Shown here one piece after another: positions 25,810 to 35,374 of a DNA stretch of 40,655 nucleotides. The notes under the pieces were generated by a model. It ran no database searches and had not been told where the DNA came from. It worked only from the letters and a program-made list of their open reading frames with translations. Position numbers and translations under genes: made by a program. Position 1 is the first letter of the stretch. Each line of letters opens with the position of its first letter. The DNA is from Planctomycetota bacterium (GTDB lineage Bacteria; Planctomycetota; UBA8108; UBA1146; JAJFFE01). Location of the stretch: NCBI GenBank assembly GCA_021776775.1, contig JAJFFE010000413.1:1-40655 (forward strand), in the 5' to 3' direction.

Positions 25810-26282
25810 GTCATGAGCCCTCGTCCCAGACCGACACAGCGAGTCCGCCGACGCCCCCCTTGGTGTGATCCGCGGCACTGCAAACCGCGAGATCCTCCAA
25901 ACGGCCAACGTGGCCGGCGCCAGCACGAGTAACTCGGAAGCCTTCATGATACCGCGGCAACCCGGTTTGGGAACAGACTGCGCAAGCAGTTGTCGATAAT
26001 GCACTTACAGCCCCGCATTACTCCACCCCCGAGTAAGCCTCAGGGTTTCCTGCCCGGGAATTCGGGAGATCTGCGGGTTGATCCACCGCACGTATTCGCG
26101 GATCCTCTTTGCCCTTACCGGCCGAACCGCCTCCGAAATCGTTCCCTATGTTTCTCAACGAAGGGTCGATCGTAGGTGCCCCAGCTTTCGGCGAGTCGAT
26201 TCCAAGCTACCCATGATCGCACGGCGAACCGTTCGATCTTGTCGTCATGTTTCGTCCGTGACTCAACACAAGGAGTTCTCAA
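25810..26282. promoter_or_regulatory. divergent intergenic region between GTPase operon and MscS gene
   Basis: These 473 bases should carry the promoters of the minus-strand GTPase operon and the plus-strand channel gene. Open frames here are short and have no ribosome-binding site or recognisable protein. I see small hairpins (for example CCCG/CGGG around 26057-26072) but no clear promoter hexamers. Confidence 0.4.
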
Positions 26283-27497
26283 ATGACATCGTTCACCACC
26301 CGCGTCATGGTCGTGGCAATCCTCGCCGCCTCCGTGACAACGACTGTGTGGTCACAGACCCCAGTCACTATTCCCACTGACAAAGCTGCGACACCGTGGG
26401 AAGTTCCGATCGAAACTCTGAAGCAAAACCTCAAGGGTCCCACGCTCGAAGAGATGAAAGTGGAACTCGATGCGTGGCGTGACGCTCTCAAAACGCAGAC
26501 GGTCGCGATTGCGGCCGGCGGCGGCGATGCGGCGGCTCTGAAAGAGAACCGTAAGAAGACGCGCGACCGCTTCGACCGCACGTTGAAAGCGTACGTTTCG
26601 CTCGGCGGCGACGGCGCTCCGTACGAAAAGTACCGCGATCATGTGATGTCGGAGAAGACCGGTGTCCGTGAAATGGTTACCGCGACGACCGACTGGTTGA
26701 AGTCGCCGGACGGCGGACTCGCTTGGGCGATCAAGATCATCGGGTTCCTCGTCACGCTGTTTGTCTTCAAGATCCTGTCCAACGTCGCGGGGCGGATCAT
26801 GGGCAAGGCCGTGGCAACTCTGAAGAACACGTCCGAGCTCCTCCGAGACTTCTTCGTCAACGCGACCAAGAAGATTGTCTCGCTCATCGGTGTCGTGGTC
26901 GCGCTTTCAATGCTCGGCGTGAACGTTGCTCCGTTCCTCGCAGCGATCGGCGCAATCGGTTTCATTATCGCCTTCGCGCTGCAGGGCACGTTGTCCAACT
27001 TCGCCGCTGGCGTGATGATCTTGCTCTACCGTCCGTACGATATCGGCGTCGTGGTCACCGCCTCCGGCGTCACCGGCAAGGTCAGCGCTATGAGCCTCGT
27101 CTCCACCACTCTCAAGACCCCGGACAACCAGACGGTGATTGTGCCCAACGGAAAGATCTGGGGCGACGTGATCACCAACGTCACCGGTAGCGACACGCGA
27201 CGCGTCGACATGGTCTTCGGTATCGGCTACAGCGACGACATCGACAAAGCGCATTCGGTCCTCGAACGCGTGGTCAACGCACACGCGCTGGTGCTCAAGG
27301 ACCCCGCTCCGGTCATCAAGGTCTCGGAGTTGGCCGATTCTTCGGTGAACTTCATCGTTCGACCGTGGTCGAAGACCAGCGACTACTGGGATGTCTACTG
27401 GGATCTGACTCGAACCGTCAAAGAAGAGTTCGACAAGGAAGGGATCTCGATCCCGTTCCCGCAACAAGACGTGCACATGCACCAGGTCGAAGCGTAA
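26283..27497 (+). CDS. MscS-family mechanosensitive channel
   Basis: ATG 26283 follows a strong AAGGAG site. The 404-residue protein starts with a signal peptide (about 1-24, ending TVWS) and a periplasmic helical region (about 40-140). A helix at about 146-165 and one at about 195-215 precede the MscS pore helix and beta domain (AIGAIGFIIAFALQGTLSNF, then GVMILLYRPYDIG). The soluble part keeps the VPNGKIWGDVITN motif and the alpha/beta C-terminal cage. It should open when membrane tension rises on osmotic downshock and release small solutes. It is larger than E. coli MscS because of its N-terminal periplasmic part. A good terminator follows, so the gene is monocistronic. Confidence 0.93.
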   Translation: MTSFTTRVMVVAILAASVTTTVWSQTPVTIPTDKAATPWEVPIETLKQNLKGPTLEEMKVELDAWRDALKTQTVAIAAGGGDAAALKENRKKTRDRFDRTLKAYVSLGGDGAPYEKYRDHVMSEKTGVREMVTATTDWLKSPDGGLAWAIKIIGFLVTLFVFKILSNVAGRIMGKAVATLKNTSELLRDFFVNATKKIVSLIGVVVALSMLGVNVAPFLAAIGAIGFIIAFALQGTLSNFAAGVMILLYRPYDIGVVVTASGVTGKVSAMSLVSTTLKTPDNQTVIVPNGKIWGDVITNVTGSDTRRVDMVFGIGYSDDIDKAHSVLERVVNAHALVLKDPAPVIKVSELADSSVNFIVRPWSKTSDYWDVYWDLTRTVKEEFDKEGISIPFPQQDVHMHQVEA

Positions 27498-27533
27498 ACA
27501 ACGCCTCGCGACGCTGCGACATGACACGATCAC

Positions 27534-27570
27534 AAAGCCTGCTCTCGCAAAGCGAGGGCAGGCTTTTCTT
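27534..27570 (+). terminator. intrinsic terminator after the MscS gene
   Basis: A 14-base stem with one wobble pair (AAAGCCTGCTCTCG and its partner) closes a five-base CAAAG loop and runs into TTTTCTT. It separates the MscS gene from the convergent CBS gene. Confidence 0.9.
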
Positions 27571-27591
27571 GTGTCGTTGCGCCCTGGTGAA

Positions 27592-27621
27592 GTTCGGTCG
27601 AGTGTGGTTCGATCAGGTGTA
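27592..27621 (-). repeat. degenerate 15-base tandem duplication across a stop codon
   Basis: Units 27592-27606 and 27607-27621 match at 11 of 15 positions (both begin GTTCG). The stop codon of the minus-strand CBS gene lies in the second unit. Confidence 0.45.
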
Positions 27622-28137
27622 CTTCTTGCCGTCGACTTGAATCCCGGCGTCGTCAGGTCGAAGTGCCAAGCTCGCCGCGGCTCGTACGACGGACGTCATG
27701 GGAATGATGCCCACCGGCTTGCCTTCGTCGATCACGGCGAGACACTCGATGCGCTTGTCGCAGGCGAGTTCGATCAGCACGTGCAGGCGATCTCCGGGCG
27801 CCACGGTCGGCTGCGACCCGACCAACGCTTCCCGTACAAGAGCCGACGAACGCACCGCGACCGCGTCGAGCATTTCCGCTTCGAGTCGATCGGCATCTTG
27901 GCGCGTTGAGCGGTTCGGCATCCAAGTAGACAGCAGGCTCTTGATCAAGAGCCGCGCGGTGATGAGACCTAAGTACTCACCCTGATCACCGACGACGACC
28001 AACACCTTTGGCGTCGCATTGGCTGGGGACAGATCGAGCAGTGCACGCCGGGCGTCGCGAAGCGTGGCATCGGACGAGATGGATGTAGTCCCGGTTATCA
28101 TCAAGTCGCGAGCGGTGATGTTTCCAGCCTCGATCAC
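27613..28137 (-). CDS. CBS-domain-pair protein
   Basis: The 174-residue protein has two CBS domains, about 8-70 (ARDLMITGTTSISSDATLRDA, then YLGLITARLLI) and about 105-160 (VGSQPTVAPGDRLHVLIELA, then KPVGIIPMTSVVRAA). CBS pairs (Bateman modules) bind adenosine nucleotides such as AMP or ATP and regulate partner proteins. The start is GTG 28137, in a GTGA overlap with the stop of the SulP transporter gene, whose own C-terminus also carries a CBS pair. I infer a soluble energy-sensing subunit of that transporter. Confidence 0.9.
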   Translation of the reverse strand: MIEAGNITARDLMITGTTSISSDATLRDARRALLDLSPANATPKVLVVVGDQGEYLGLITARLLIKSLLSTWMPNRSTRQDADRLEAEMLDAVAVRSSALVREALVGSQPTVAPGDRLHVLIELACDKRIECLAVIDEGKPVGIIPMTSVVRAAASLALRPDDAGIQVDGKKYT

Positions 28138-30392
28138 GGCGTCTCCTCCGACTTGGCCTCACGGTCGTTCAAGACCGAATCCAGGCCCCGGAGCAGACTC
28201 TCCTGAGAGATCAGTCCCGATATACGTCCATCCTCATCGCAGATGGGAAGCACCTGAAGATCGTGCCAAACAGCCGCCTCTAACAACGGAGTCAGTCGCG
28301 CCCCGGTCGGTAGCTTCTCGATATCCGCCCGCGCGATGGAGTTGATCGACCGCCCGAAGTCACGACGCAACGCTTCTCCGAGCGCCTCGTCCGAGAGATC
28401 CCGCGCCCGCGCTTTGTCGACGCCCGCGTTGAGTGCTTGGAGGATGCGCCACGGTGAAAGTTCCGCGGCCAGTTTGCCATCGCGAGACTGCAAGAACAGA
28501 GGTTCCGGAGACGCCGACTTCGTATGCTTCTGAAGTTCGGACATGAGCCAAAGGGCTTCTCGAATCTGGTGCTGATTTCCGAATCGGATACAGCTCGTCG
28601 ACATGAGATCACCGGCGGTAACGACAGTCTGTTCCGGATCGTCATTGGGCGCGAGCACGGTGAGACCGAGGCGACGCTCCAACTCGACGATGCTCCACGC
28701 TCTCGCCAACGCCAACTCGGTCGACTGAAACAGACGATTGTCGGCGTAGAAGATGTTCTGCTCCCCGATCTGACGACGAAGACCGGATCCCGTCATCACC
28801 TCGGACAGCTCGTCCTCGATGCCGCACACGACGAGGTGAATGCCTTGCTCGCGGAGAATCTCCCAGAAGTGCTCGAGCATGGCCATGGCGGTCCCGCCGA
28901 CCGCGCGCAGCCGCTTCATTCGAAGCACGAACACCCGCGTCTGAGGGGTCACGCAACGTAACATTTCGTAGTCGAGGTCGTCGGCCGCGGCGAAGTAGAG
29001 CGCGCCCTCCATGTTCACGGTGACTACTGGCGAGGGAGCCGCGAGCCTGAACGGAACTTCTTCAAACCCAGAGCCTCGCTGGACCAGTTGGGTCAGGTCG
29101 ATTTTTCCGGTGGTGCGCAACAAGACGACGATCGACAGGAACACTCCGGTAAAGACGGCATACTGCAGCGGTAGGATCAGTGTCGACGCCAAGGTGCCGA
29201 CGAGCACGAACTGTGAGCCGCGGCCCGATCGCCACGTCATCTTGAGCCGCTTCTTGTCGATCATCGAGTATGCGATGACGACGAGGAGACCCGCGAGCGC
29301 CGCTGTCGGAATGTAGTTGGCGACCTCTCCGAGCAGGAGCAGCGCCACCAGAGTCCAAAACGCGGAGAACACGGCGGCCATGCGGGTGCGACCGCCCGAC
29401 TTGTAACAGACAGCGGTCCGTGTGAACGATCCCGAGCCGGCGAAACACGAGAAGAACGACCCGACGACTTTGGCTAAACCCTGCGCGGCAAACTCGCGAG
29501 TGAAGTTCAGCCGTTGCCCCGTCGACGCCGCCACCGCTCGAGAGATCGACGCCGCTTCGATCGAGCCGAGTATCGCGATGGCCAACGCGCCGGCGCTCAA
29601 CTGTCCGATCAGATCGAAGTCGGGGTTCCGGACGAGTTGCGGTATGACCATGGCGGGCAAGCCACCCGAGGTCGGACCGATGTCTCGCACCACTTGGACG
29701 CGCAGCGCCCGGTCGATTTCGTGCCACCCGAGTAGGTACGACACGATTCCGACCGCGACGATCGCTACCAACGAGGCGGGGATCTTTCGGTTGAACTTGG
29801 GGATCACCACGATCATGACAGCCGTCACGGCGCCGAGAGTGAGCTCGTATCCATTCGTGTTCGGGAGCTGCTTTATAGTCTCGAACAGCACTTCGTACGA
29901 CCGGCTGGCCTCGACGTTGACCCCCAGGACGTTCTTGAGCTGATTCAACGCGATCAAGATCCCGGCCCCCGCGGTGAAGCCGATCACCACGGAGTTGGAT
30001 ACGTAACGAATGATGCTTCCGAGACGCAGAGCGGCGAAGCCGATCTGGAACACTCCGGCCATGAAGGTCAGCAACAAGATGATCTCGAGCGGAGGGATCG
30101 AGTGTAGTTCTACAATCGGCGCGGTGAGGCTGAGCAGCACCATGCAGAGTGCGTTGGTCGGTCCGGTCACGAGGTGGTTGGAGCTGCCGAGCGCGGCCGC
30201 GATAGCGGCGGTGATGATCGCCGTGTAGATCCCGAGGACCGGCTCGACGCCAGCGATCATCGCGTACGCCATCGCCTGGGGTACGCCCATGACAGCGACG
30301 TTCAACCCCGCGATGGCATCCGGCGTCAGGTCGGTACGAAGGTAACGACTCAACCGGGTGACGAGCGGATTTCCGGTGGGCTCGGCGTTCAT
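28134..30392 (-). CDS. SulP-family anion transporter with STAS and two CBS domains
   Basis: From ATG 30392 the protein is 752 residues. The first 450 or so form the SulP membrane domain, starting with DAIAGLNVAVMGVPQAMAYA and containing GPTNALCMVL and GSGSFTRTAVCYKSGGRTR. A STAS domain follows (about 470-590) with ALYFAAADDLDYEML and LRAVGGTAMAML, the latter lacking the usual Asp before Gly-Thr. The last 130 residues are a CBS pair. SulP proteins move sulfate, bicarbonate or other anions with Na+ or H+; the substrate is open. A TTG at 30452 would add 20 residues, but it directly abuts AGGAGG with no spacing. The stop overlaps the separate CBS gene. Fusion of SulP with both STAS and CBS implies nucleotide-gated transport. 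Confidence 0.9.
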   Translation of the reverse strand: MNAEPTGNPLVTRLSRYLRTDLTPDAIAGLNVAVMGVPQAMAYAMIAGVEPVLGIYTAIITAAIAAALGSSNHLVTGPTNALCMVLLSLTAPIVELHSIPPLEIILLLTFMAGVFQIGFAALRLGSIIRYVSNSVVIGFTAGAGILIALNQLKNVLGVNVEASRSYEVLFETIKQLPNTNGYELTLGAVTAVMIVVIPKFNRKIPASLVAIVAVGIVSYLLGWHEIDRALRVQVVRDIGPTSGGLPAMVIPQLVRNPDFDLIGQLSAGALAIAILGSIEAASISRAVAASTGQRLNFTREFAAQGLAKVVGSFFSCFAGSGSFTRTAVCYKSGGRTRMAAVFSAFWTLVALLLLGEVANYIPTAALAGLLVVIAYSMIDKKRLKMTWRSGRGSQFVLVGTLASTLILPLQYAVFTGVFLSIVVLLRTTGKIDLTQLVQRGSGFEEVPFRLAAPSPVVTVNMEGALYFAAADDLDYEMLRCVTPQTRVFVLRMKRLRAVGGTAMAMLEHFWEILREQGIHLVVCGIEDELSEVMTGSGLRRQIGEQNIFYADNRLFQSTELALARAWSIVELERRLGLTVLAPNDDPEQTVVTAGDLMSTSCIRFGNQHQIREALWLMSELQKHTKSASPEPLFLQSRDGKLAAELSPWRILQALNAGVDKARARDLSDEALGEALRRDFGRSINSIARADIEKLPTGARLTPLLEAAVWHDLQVLPICDEDGRISGLISQESLLRGLDSVLNDREAKSEETP

Positions 30393-30485
30393 TCGGGTTC
30401 GAAGTTCATACCCATGACCACGGCGGGCCGGCTCTTTCTGCGGCGAAGTCAACCTCCTACCCGCCGCGCGGCTCCGCGCGACCGA

Positions 30486-31931
30486 TCAGGCAATGAGGTC
30501 GTGGACCACCTTGCCATGCACGTCCGTCAATCGGAAGTCCCTGCCCTGGAAACGGTAGGTCAATCGCTCGTGATCGATACCGAGCAGGTGCAGCATAGTC
30601 GCTTGGAGGTCGTGCACATGGACCGGATTCTCGGTCACCCGGTAGCCCAGCTCGTCGGTCGCACCGTACTCGAACCCGCGCTTGATCCCGCCGCCGGCCA
30701 TCCAGATTGTGAAGCAGTGTGGGTGATGATCACGACCCAGCAGCTTCGAGCCGTTACGCTCCTCGTTCATGGCAGTCCGGCCGAATTCTCCGCCCCACAC
30801 CACCAACGTGTCGTCGAGCAGGCCACGCCGAGCTAGATCTGTAATGAGCGCGGCGCTGGGCCGGTCGACCTGTTCGCACTTCTTGGGGAAGTGGTGAATG
30901 AGGTCGTCGCTCTTCGCGGTGCCGTGAATATCCCAACCCCAGTCGAAGAGCTGCACGAAGCGCACCCCGTCTTCGACGAGTCGACGCGCCAACAGGCAGT
31001 TGTTGGCGAAAGAGGCGCGCCCCGGCTCGGCGCCGTACAAATCCAGCACCGCTTGCGGTTCCTTGGAGATGTCCATCACCTCGGGCACGGACATCTGCAT
31101 GCGATACGCCAACTCGTATTGAGAGATCCGGCTCAGCGTCTCGGGATCACCCACTTCCGCGTGCTGGATCTCGTTGAGTTCCTTCAGCGTATCGAGCGCG
31201 CGACGACGTGACGGTCGGTCGATCCCTTTCGGATTCGACACGTACAAGACAGGATCTCCGGTCGAACGACACTGAACCCCCTGGTAGATCGACGGCAGGA
31301 AGCCACTGCCCCAGACGCTCTGACCGGCACTCGGTTTCTTGTTGCCGGACACGAGAACGACGAAGCCGGGAAGATCGCTATTGCCCGAGCCGAGGCCGTA
31401 CGTCAGCCACGACCCCATGGACGGCCGACCGAGACGAGGCGAACCGGTGTAGAGGAATAGCTGCGCCGGCGCGTGGTTGAACTCGTCGGTGACCATCGAC
31501 TTCACGAAGGTCAGCTGGTCGACGATCTTCGCGAGGTGCGGCATGGTCGACGACATCCAACGACCGTCTCGACCGTGTCGTTCGAACTCATACGGTGAGC
31601 CGAGGATCTTCGGATGCCCCTTGATGAACGCGAAGCGCTCGCCCTGCAGAAACTCGTCCGGACACGGCTTGCCGTTCAATTCTCGCAGCAGCGGCTTGTG
31701 ATCGAAAAGATCTTGCTGCGGCGGCGATCCGGCGAGGTGAATGTAGATCACCCGCTTGGCGCGCGGAGCAAAGTGTGGAGCCGCGGCGCCGGTCCCGGGC
31801 GATCCGAACAGCGAGTCGTCGAGCAGACTGCCCAACGCCAGGGACCCGAGGCCGACTTTGCACTGACGCAGGAAACGGCGTCGTGTCATCGCGTGGTGGT
31901 GTTCAAGATCGAACTCTTCGCGAAACTCCAA
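30486..31931 (-). CDS. DUF1501 protein (Tat-exported, sulfatase-like fold)
   Basis: I choose TTG 31931 because it lies two bases after the upstream stop, has GAAGGG at good spacing and gives the family-like N-terminus EFREEFDLEHHHAMTRRRF; ATG 31889 is the alternative. The 481-residue protein carries a Tat signal (TRRRFLRQCKVGLGSLALG) and the DUF1501 core, including FDHKPLLRELNGK, GSWLTYGLGS, VVWGGEFGRTAMNE, GRDHHPHCFTIWMAGGGIK and HDLQATMLHLLGID. The fold is alkaline-phosphatase-like, and the His/Asp clusters fit a metal site. Planctomycetes almost always pair this family with PSCyt1/DUF1549/DUF1553 proteins, as here. The biochemical role is not established; polysaccharide processing in the cell envelope is a common guess. 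Confidence 0.93.
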   Translation of the reverse strand: MEFREEFDLEHHHAMTRRRFLRQCKVGLGSLALGSLLDDSLFGSPGTGAAAPHFAPRAKRVIYIHLAGSPPQQDLFDHKPLLRELNGKPCPDEFLQGERFAFIKGHPKILGSPYEFERHGRDGRWMSSTMPHLAKIVDQLTFVKSMVTDEFNHAPAQLFLYTGSPRLGRPSMGSWLTYGLGSGNSDLPGFVVLVSGNKKPSAGQSVWGSGFLPSIYQGVQCRSTGDPVLYVSNPKGIDRPSRRRALDTLKELNEIQHAEVGDPETLSRISQYELAYRMQMSVPEVMDISKEPQAVLDLYGAEPGRASFANNCLLARRLVEDGVRFVQLFDWGWDIHGTAKSDDLIHHFPKKCEQVDRPSAALITDLARRGLLDDTLVVWGGEFGRTAMNEERNGSKLLGRDHHPHCFTIWMAGGGIKRGFEYGATDELGYRVTENPVHVHDLQATMLHLLGIDHERLTYRFQGRDFRLTDVHGKVVHDLIA

Positions 31932-31933
31932 GA

Positions 31934-34900
31934 TCAGCCCTTCGTCAGAAACTCGTCGAGGTTCAAAATCACACTGGCGACCACCGTCCACGCGGCCCGT
32001 GTCGCCAGATCGACCGCAGGCGACATCGGCACGGGCAGCGTCCGTACCTCTTTGGCGGCAGCGGGTGTCGAGCGAAAGTGCGCTAGCTCACTGTCGAATA
32101 AGTGAAGCAAGCCTCGAACCTCGGTCGGCTTCGCTGTTCGCAGGAGCGCTCGTTCGAACATCGCGGCTGCGATGTCGGCGGGCTCGCCTTCGCCCTCGAG
32201 ACCGCGGTCCGCCAAGGCCTGCGCGGCTTCGAAGTAGACAGGATCGTTCAAGGTAATCAGAGCCTGCAGCGGCGTGTTGGTGCGAATACGCCTCGGGACG
32301 CAGAATTCACGAGATGGGGCGTCGAACGTTGTCGCCGACGGATACGGGCTCGTGCGGCGCCAGAACGTGTAGAGTGCGCGCCGATAGCGATCCCCCCCCG
32401 TCGCGTCTTTCCAGCGATCTCCGGAATAAACCATCTGCCAGATGCCCGCCGGCTGCGGCGGCATGACGGGCGGCCCGTACATGCCGGAATTGAGCAGCCC
32501 GCTGACCGCCAACGCTTGGTCCCGAATCGCCTCGGCTCGCAGCCGGAAACGCGCGCCGCGGCCACACCAGATGTTGTTCGGATCGGCGGCAAGCTGCTCG
32601 GCCGAGACGTTCGACGATTGACGATACGTCGACGATCGCACGATCTTGCGGAGCAGTCGTTTCACGCTTTGGCCGTCGCGCAGAAAACCCCGGGCCAACG
32701 CGTCCAGGAGTTCGGGATGCGTCGGACGCGACCCTTGAACGCCGAAGTCTTCGCTGGTCAGAACCAGCCCTCGACCGAACAGCTGCTCCCAAACTCGATT
32801 GACGAACACCCGGGCGGTCAACGGGTTGTCGGGCGACGCCAACCACTCTGCAAACGCCAGCCGATCGGGCGAGCGCTCCGGCGGCAGCGGGTGTAGTGCA
32901 GCCGGCACGCCGGGCTCCACCCGGTCGCCCAAATCGAGAAAGTTCCCACGCACCATGATCCGAGTCTCCCGAGACTTCTCCGGCGCGACCGCACGTAGAA
33001 TCGGAATCGACGGCAGTTGGGACTCCAGAGTGCGGCGCCGCTCGCGCGCCTTCGCAAGCGCCTCTTTCTCGGCCCGCAACTCCGGCGGAATCGCATGAAC
33101 GGAAAAGAGATCATCCAGCAACGTAGATCGATCGGCACCTCGCTCTGCCGTCGGCACCGCGACCACGACCGAGGCCGTATCGAGAACGAGCGCGCCGACG
33201 TCGTCCGCCGTCAGCTGCCGACGGTACAGCCGAACGTCATCGAGTCGACCGTGGAATTCCGCCGTGGAGTGACGACGCCCGAGGCGCAGTGGTTTGTCCG
33301 TGCGCATGGTCCCGTCGAGCGTGTCGTGGGTGCGATCCACGTCGAGACGCTGCCCGTTGAGATACACATTCAACCCGGAGACTTTGCTGGAACCGTCGTA
33401 GGTCACGAACAGGTGAAACCACCGCCCGGTCGGCAACTTGTCCCGCGTCACCACACGAACGGTTCTCGCCGGCCATTCGTGAATGAGATGCACATAGGCC
33501 AGCCGGCCCGAGATGTAAATGTCCCAGCCGCGGTGCCCGTTCTCGTTGTCCATCTTGGCCATGGGAACGTGAACACGATCGCCCTCGAGCCACATCCAAC
33601 CACCGTAGGAAAACGGGTCGCTTCGTTCGAAGTCGCCAATCGCACCGCAATCGACGAACGACGGACCGGCGAGGCGCAGCGCTTGTCCGTCGACTCCCGG
33701 GACAAACGTCACGGCATCGCCGTGCGCTTGCGCACCGGGAATGGCTCCGTCGCCGGCGTCGAACAGGAAGCGTCCTTCAAGAACCTCGGTGCTGGCGCCC
33801 GGATCTCGCTTCGAAAGCTCCTGCTCCCAGCCACTGCGATTGCGAAGCGCCTCGGCTTCGCCCCGCGTCGCCTCGGCCTCCAACTCCTTGATTCGCTGTT
33901 CGATCGCGCGCAGTTCCTCGCGTTGATCCGTTGTCGCCACGCGCACGGTCGGCCGCTCGTCGGGTCGGTCACTATCCGCGGTCTGGTTCAGGAGATCGAA
34001 CAACGCGTAGTACTCGTGATGGGTGATCGGGTCGTACTTGTGCGTGTGGCACTGAGCACACGCCGCGGTCAACCCCATCCAAACCGACATCGTCGTGTTG
34101 ACGCGATCGACGACGGCGGCGACGCGAAACTCCTCGTCGTCGGTCCCCCCCTCGTCGTTGGTCATGGTGTTTCGATGAAACGCCGTGGCAACCAATTGAT
34201 CGATCGTCGCGCTAGGAAGGAGATCGCCGGCTAACTGTTCGACCGTAAATCGATCGAACGGCATGTCGTCGTTGAACGCGCGTATCACCCAGTCGCGATA
34301 CGGCCATATGACACGACGGCCATCTTTTTCGTATCCTTTGGTATCGGCGTAGCGAGCGAGGTCCAACCAAACGCTCGCCCACCGCTCTCCGAACGCTGAC
34401 GACGTCAGTAACTCGTCGACGATCCGATCGTACGTTTCGTTTTTAGGGGAGGCGACGAAGCGTTGAACTTGTTCGCGAGTCGGCGGCAAACCGGTGAGGT
34501 CGAGAGCAACGCGGCGAATCAACGCCGCGGGGCTAGCCATCGGCGACGGCTCGAGACCGTGGTCACGCAATCCGGCCAAGATCCAAGCGTCGACACTGTT
34601 CGTCACCCAGGAGTCGTCCGCGTACGGCGCGACGGACGTTTGGGGCGGCTCGAACGACCAATGTTTCGCGTAGGGAGCGTCGTTTTGGATCCACCGTTCG
34701 ATCGTATCGATCTCGACCTCGGTGAGTCGGGCGCCCTCGCTCGTCGGAGGCATTCGGTCGTCGTCGCCGGCGCGAAGCCTCTCGATCAACGTTCCCGCGG
34801 TCGAGTCGCCGGGAACGATGGCGCGATCTCCAGATCGAAGCGCCGCCAGGGCAGATTCGCGACGACCGAGGTCTAGCCCGCCCTTGCGCGTCGCTTCGTC

Positions 34901-35074
34901 GGGGCCGTGACATTTGAAACAACGATTCGACAGGATCGGCAGAACGTCCCTCGAGAAGTCGACCGGACCTTCGGGTACCGGGTGGGCATCGACGGCGGGG
35001 CCGACGTTCGCAAGCGACAGCACGATTGCCGTCGAGAAGAAAACAACGGCGATGAGTCGGCACGCGAGAACCAT
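31934..35074 (-). CDS. PSCyt1-DUF1549-LamG-DUF1553 protein
   Basis: ATG 35074 has GAGGG at good spacing and opens a signal peptide (about 1-30), giving 1046 residues; longer frames upstream are not credible. A cytochrome-c-like PSCyt1 domain comes first with one haem motif CFKCH (Cys52, Cys55, His56). DUF1549 follows (SVDAWILAGLRDHGLEPSP to CAQCHTHKYDPI, which has a second CxxCH). A LamG/concanavalin-like domain sits in the middle (about 455-640, with YGGWMWLEG and RLDDVRLYRRQL), and DUF1553 ends the protein (FVNRVWEQLFGRGLV, SREFCVPRRIRTNTPLQALI). It should be an exported multi-domain protein with haem and carbohydrate-binding parts, working with the DUF1501 protein translated right after it. 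Its exact chemistry is unknown. Confidence 0.93.
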   Translation of the reverse strand: MVLACRLIAVVFFSTAIVLSLANVGPAVDAHPVPEGPVDFSRDVLPILSNRCFKCHGPDEATRKGGLDLGRRESALAALRSGDRAIVPGDSTAGTLIERLRAGDDDRMPPTSEGARLTEVEIDTIERWIQNDAPYAKHWSFEPPQTSVAPYADDSWVTNSVDAWILAGLRDHGLEPSPMASPAALIRRVALDLTGLPPTREQVQRFVASPKNETYDRIVDELLTSSAFGERWASVWLDLARYADTKGYEKDGRRVIWPYRDWVIRAFNDDMPFDRFTVEQLAGDLLPSATIDQLVATAFHRNTMTNDEGGTDDEEFRVAAVVDRVNTTMSVWMGLTAACAQCHTHKYDPITHHEYYALFDLLNQTADSDRPDERPTVRVATTDQREELRAIEQRIKELEAEATRGEAEALRNRSGWEQELSKRDPGASTEVLEGRFLFDAGDGAIPGAQAHGDAVTFVPGVDGQALRLAGPSFVDCGAIGDFERSDPFSYGGWMWLEGDRVHVPMAKMDNENGHRGWDIYISGRLAYVHLIHEWPARTVRVVTRDKLPTGRWFHLFVTYDGSSKVSGLNVYLNGQRLDVDRTHDTLDGTMRTDKPLRLGRRHSTAEFHGRLDDVRLYRRQLTADDVGALVLDTASVVVAVPTAERGADRSTLLDDLFSVHAIPPELRAEKEALAKARERRRTLESQLPSIPILRAVAPEKSRETRIMVRGNFLDLGDRVEPGVPAALHPLPPERSPDRLAFAEWLASPDNPLTARVFVNRVWEQLFGRGLVLTSEDFGVQGSRPTHPELLDALARGFLRDGQSVKRLLRKIVRSSTYRQSSNVSAEQLAADPNNIWCGRGARFRLRAEAIRDQALAVSGLLNSGMYGPPVMPPQPAGIWQMVYSGDRWKDATGGDRYRRALYTFWRRTSPYPSATTFDAPSREFCVPRRIRTNTPLQALITLNDPVYFEAAQALADRGLEGEGEPADIAAAMFERALLRTAKPTEVRGLLHLFDSELAHFRSTPAAAKEVRTLPVPMSPAVDLATRAAWTVVASVILNLDEFLTKG

Positions 35075-35374
35075 GAACACCCTCGACTGATGAGTACGGA
35101 TTCGGGCGACGCGGCAAACGCCGACGTCCGGGCGGACAGAATACCCCTTTGCGCCAATCCACCAAGGGTCCTGGGATATGAAGTGGTCCTCCGGAAAACG
35201 GGGACAGAGTAGACGCCATACGCTGTTGCATTGAAACAAGTTAGCCCGTCTACCGACATGTGCATTGCACAGAAAATCCGCGGCGTCATGATGGGGTAAT
35301 GGCTCGGCGAGGCCTCGGCCGTCTCGAGTTGTCCGCCGCAACACCTTCGATCCCCAGAACCAAGGAGGACTCCG
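35075..35374. promoter_or_regulatory. divergent promoter region, PSCyt1 operon and dockerin protein
   Basis: These 300 bases lie between two divergent starts. The plus-strand gene has a strong AAGGAGG ribosome-binding site near 35362. I see no convincing promoter hexamers or palindrome. Confidence 0.4.

Noticed and set aside
30393..30452. TTG start that would extend the SulP protein by 20 residues
   Set aside because: AGGAGG directly touches the TTG with no spacing, and the SulP family match starts after the internal ATG; kept only as an alternative.
33017..34234. 405-codon open frame antisense to the PSCyt1/DUF1549 gene
   Set aside because: It lies wholly inside a gene with strong family motifs and shows no protein features of its own.
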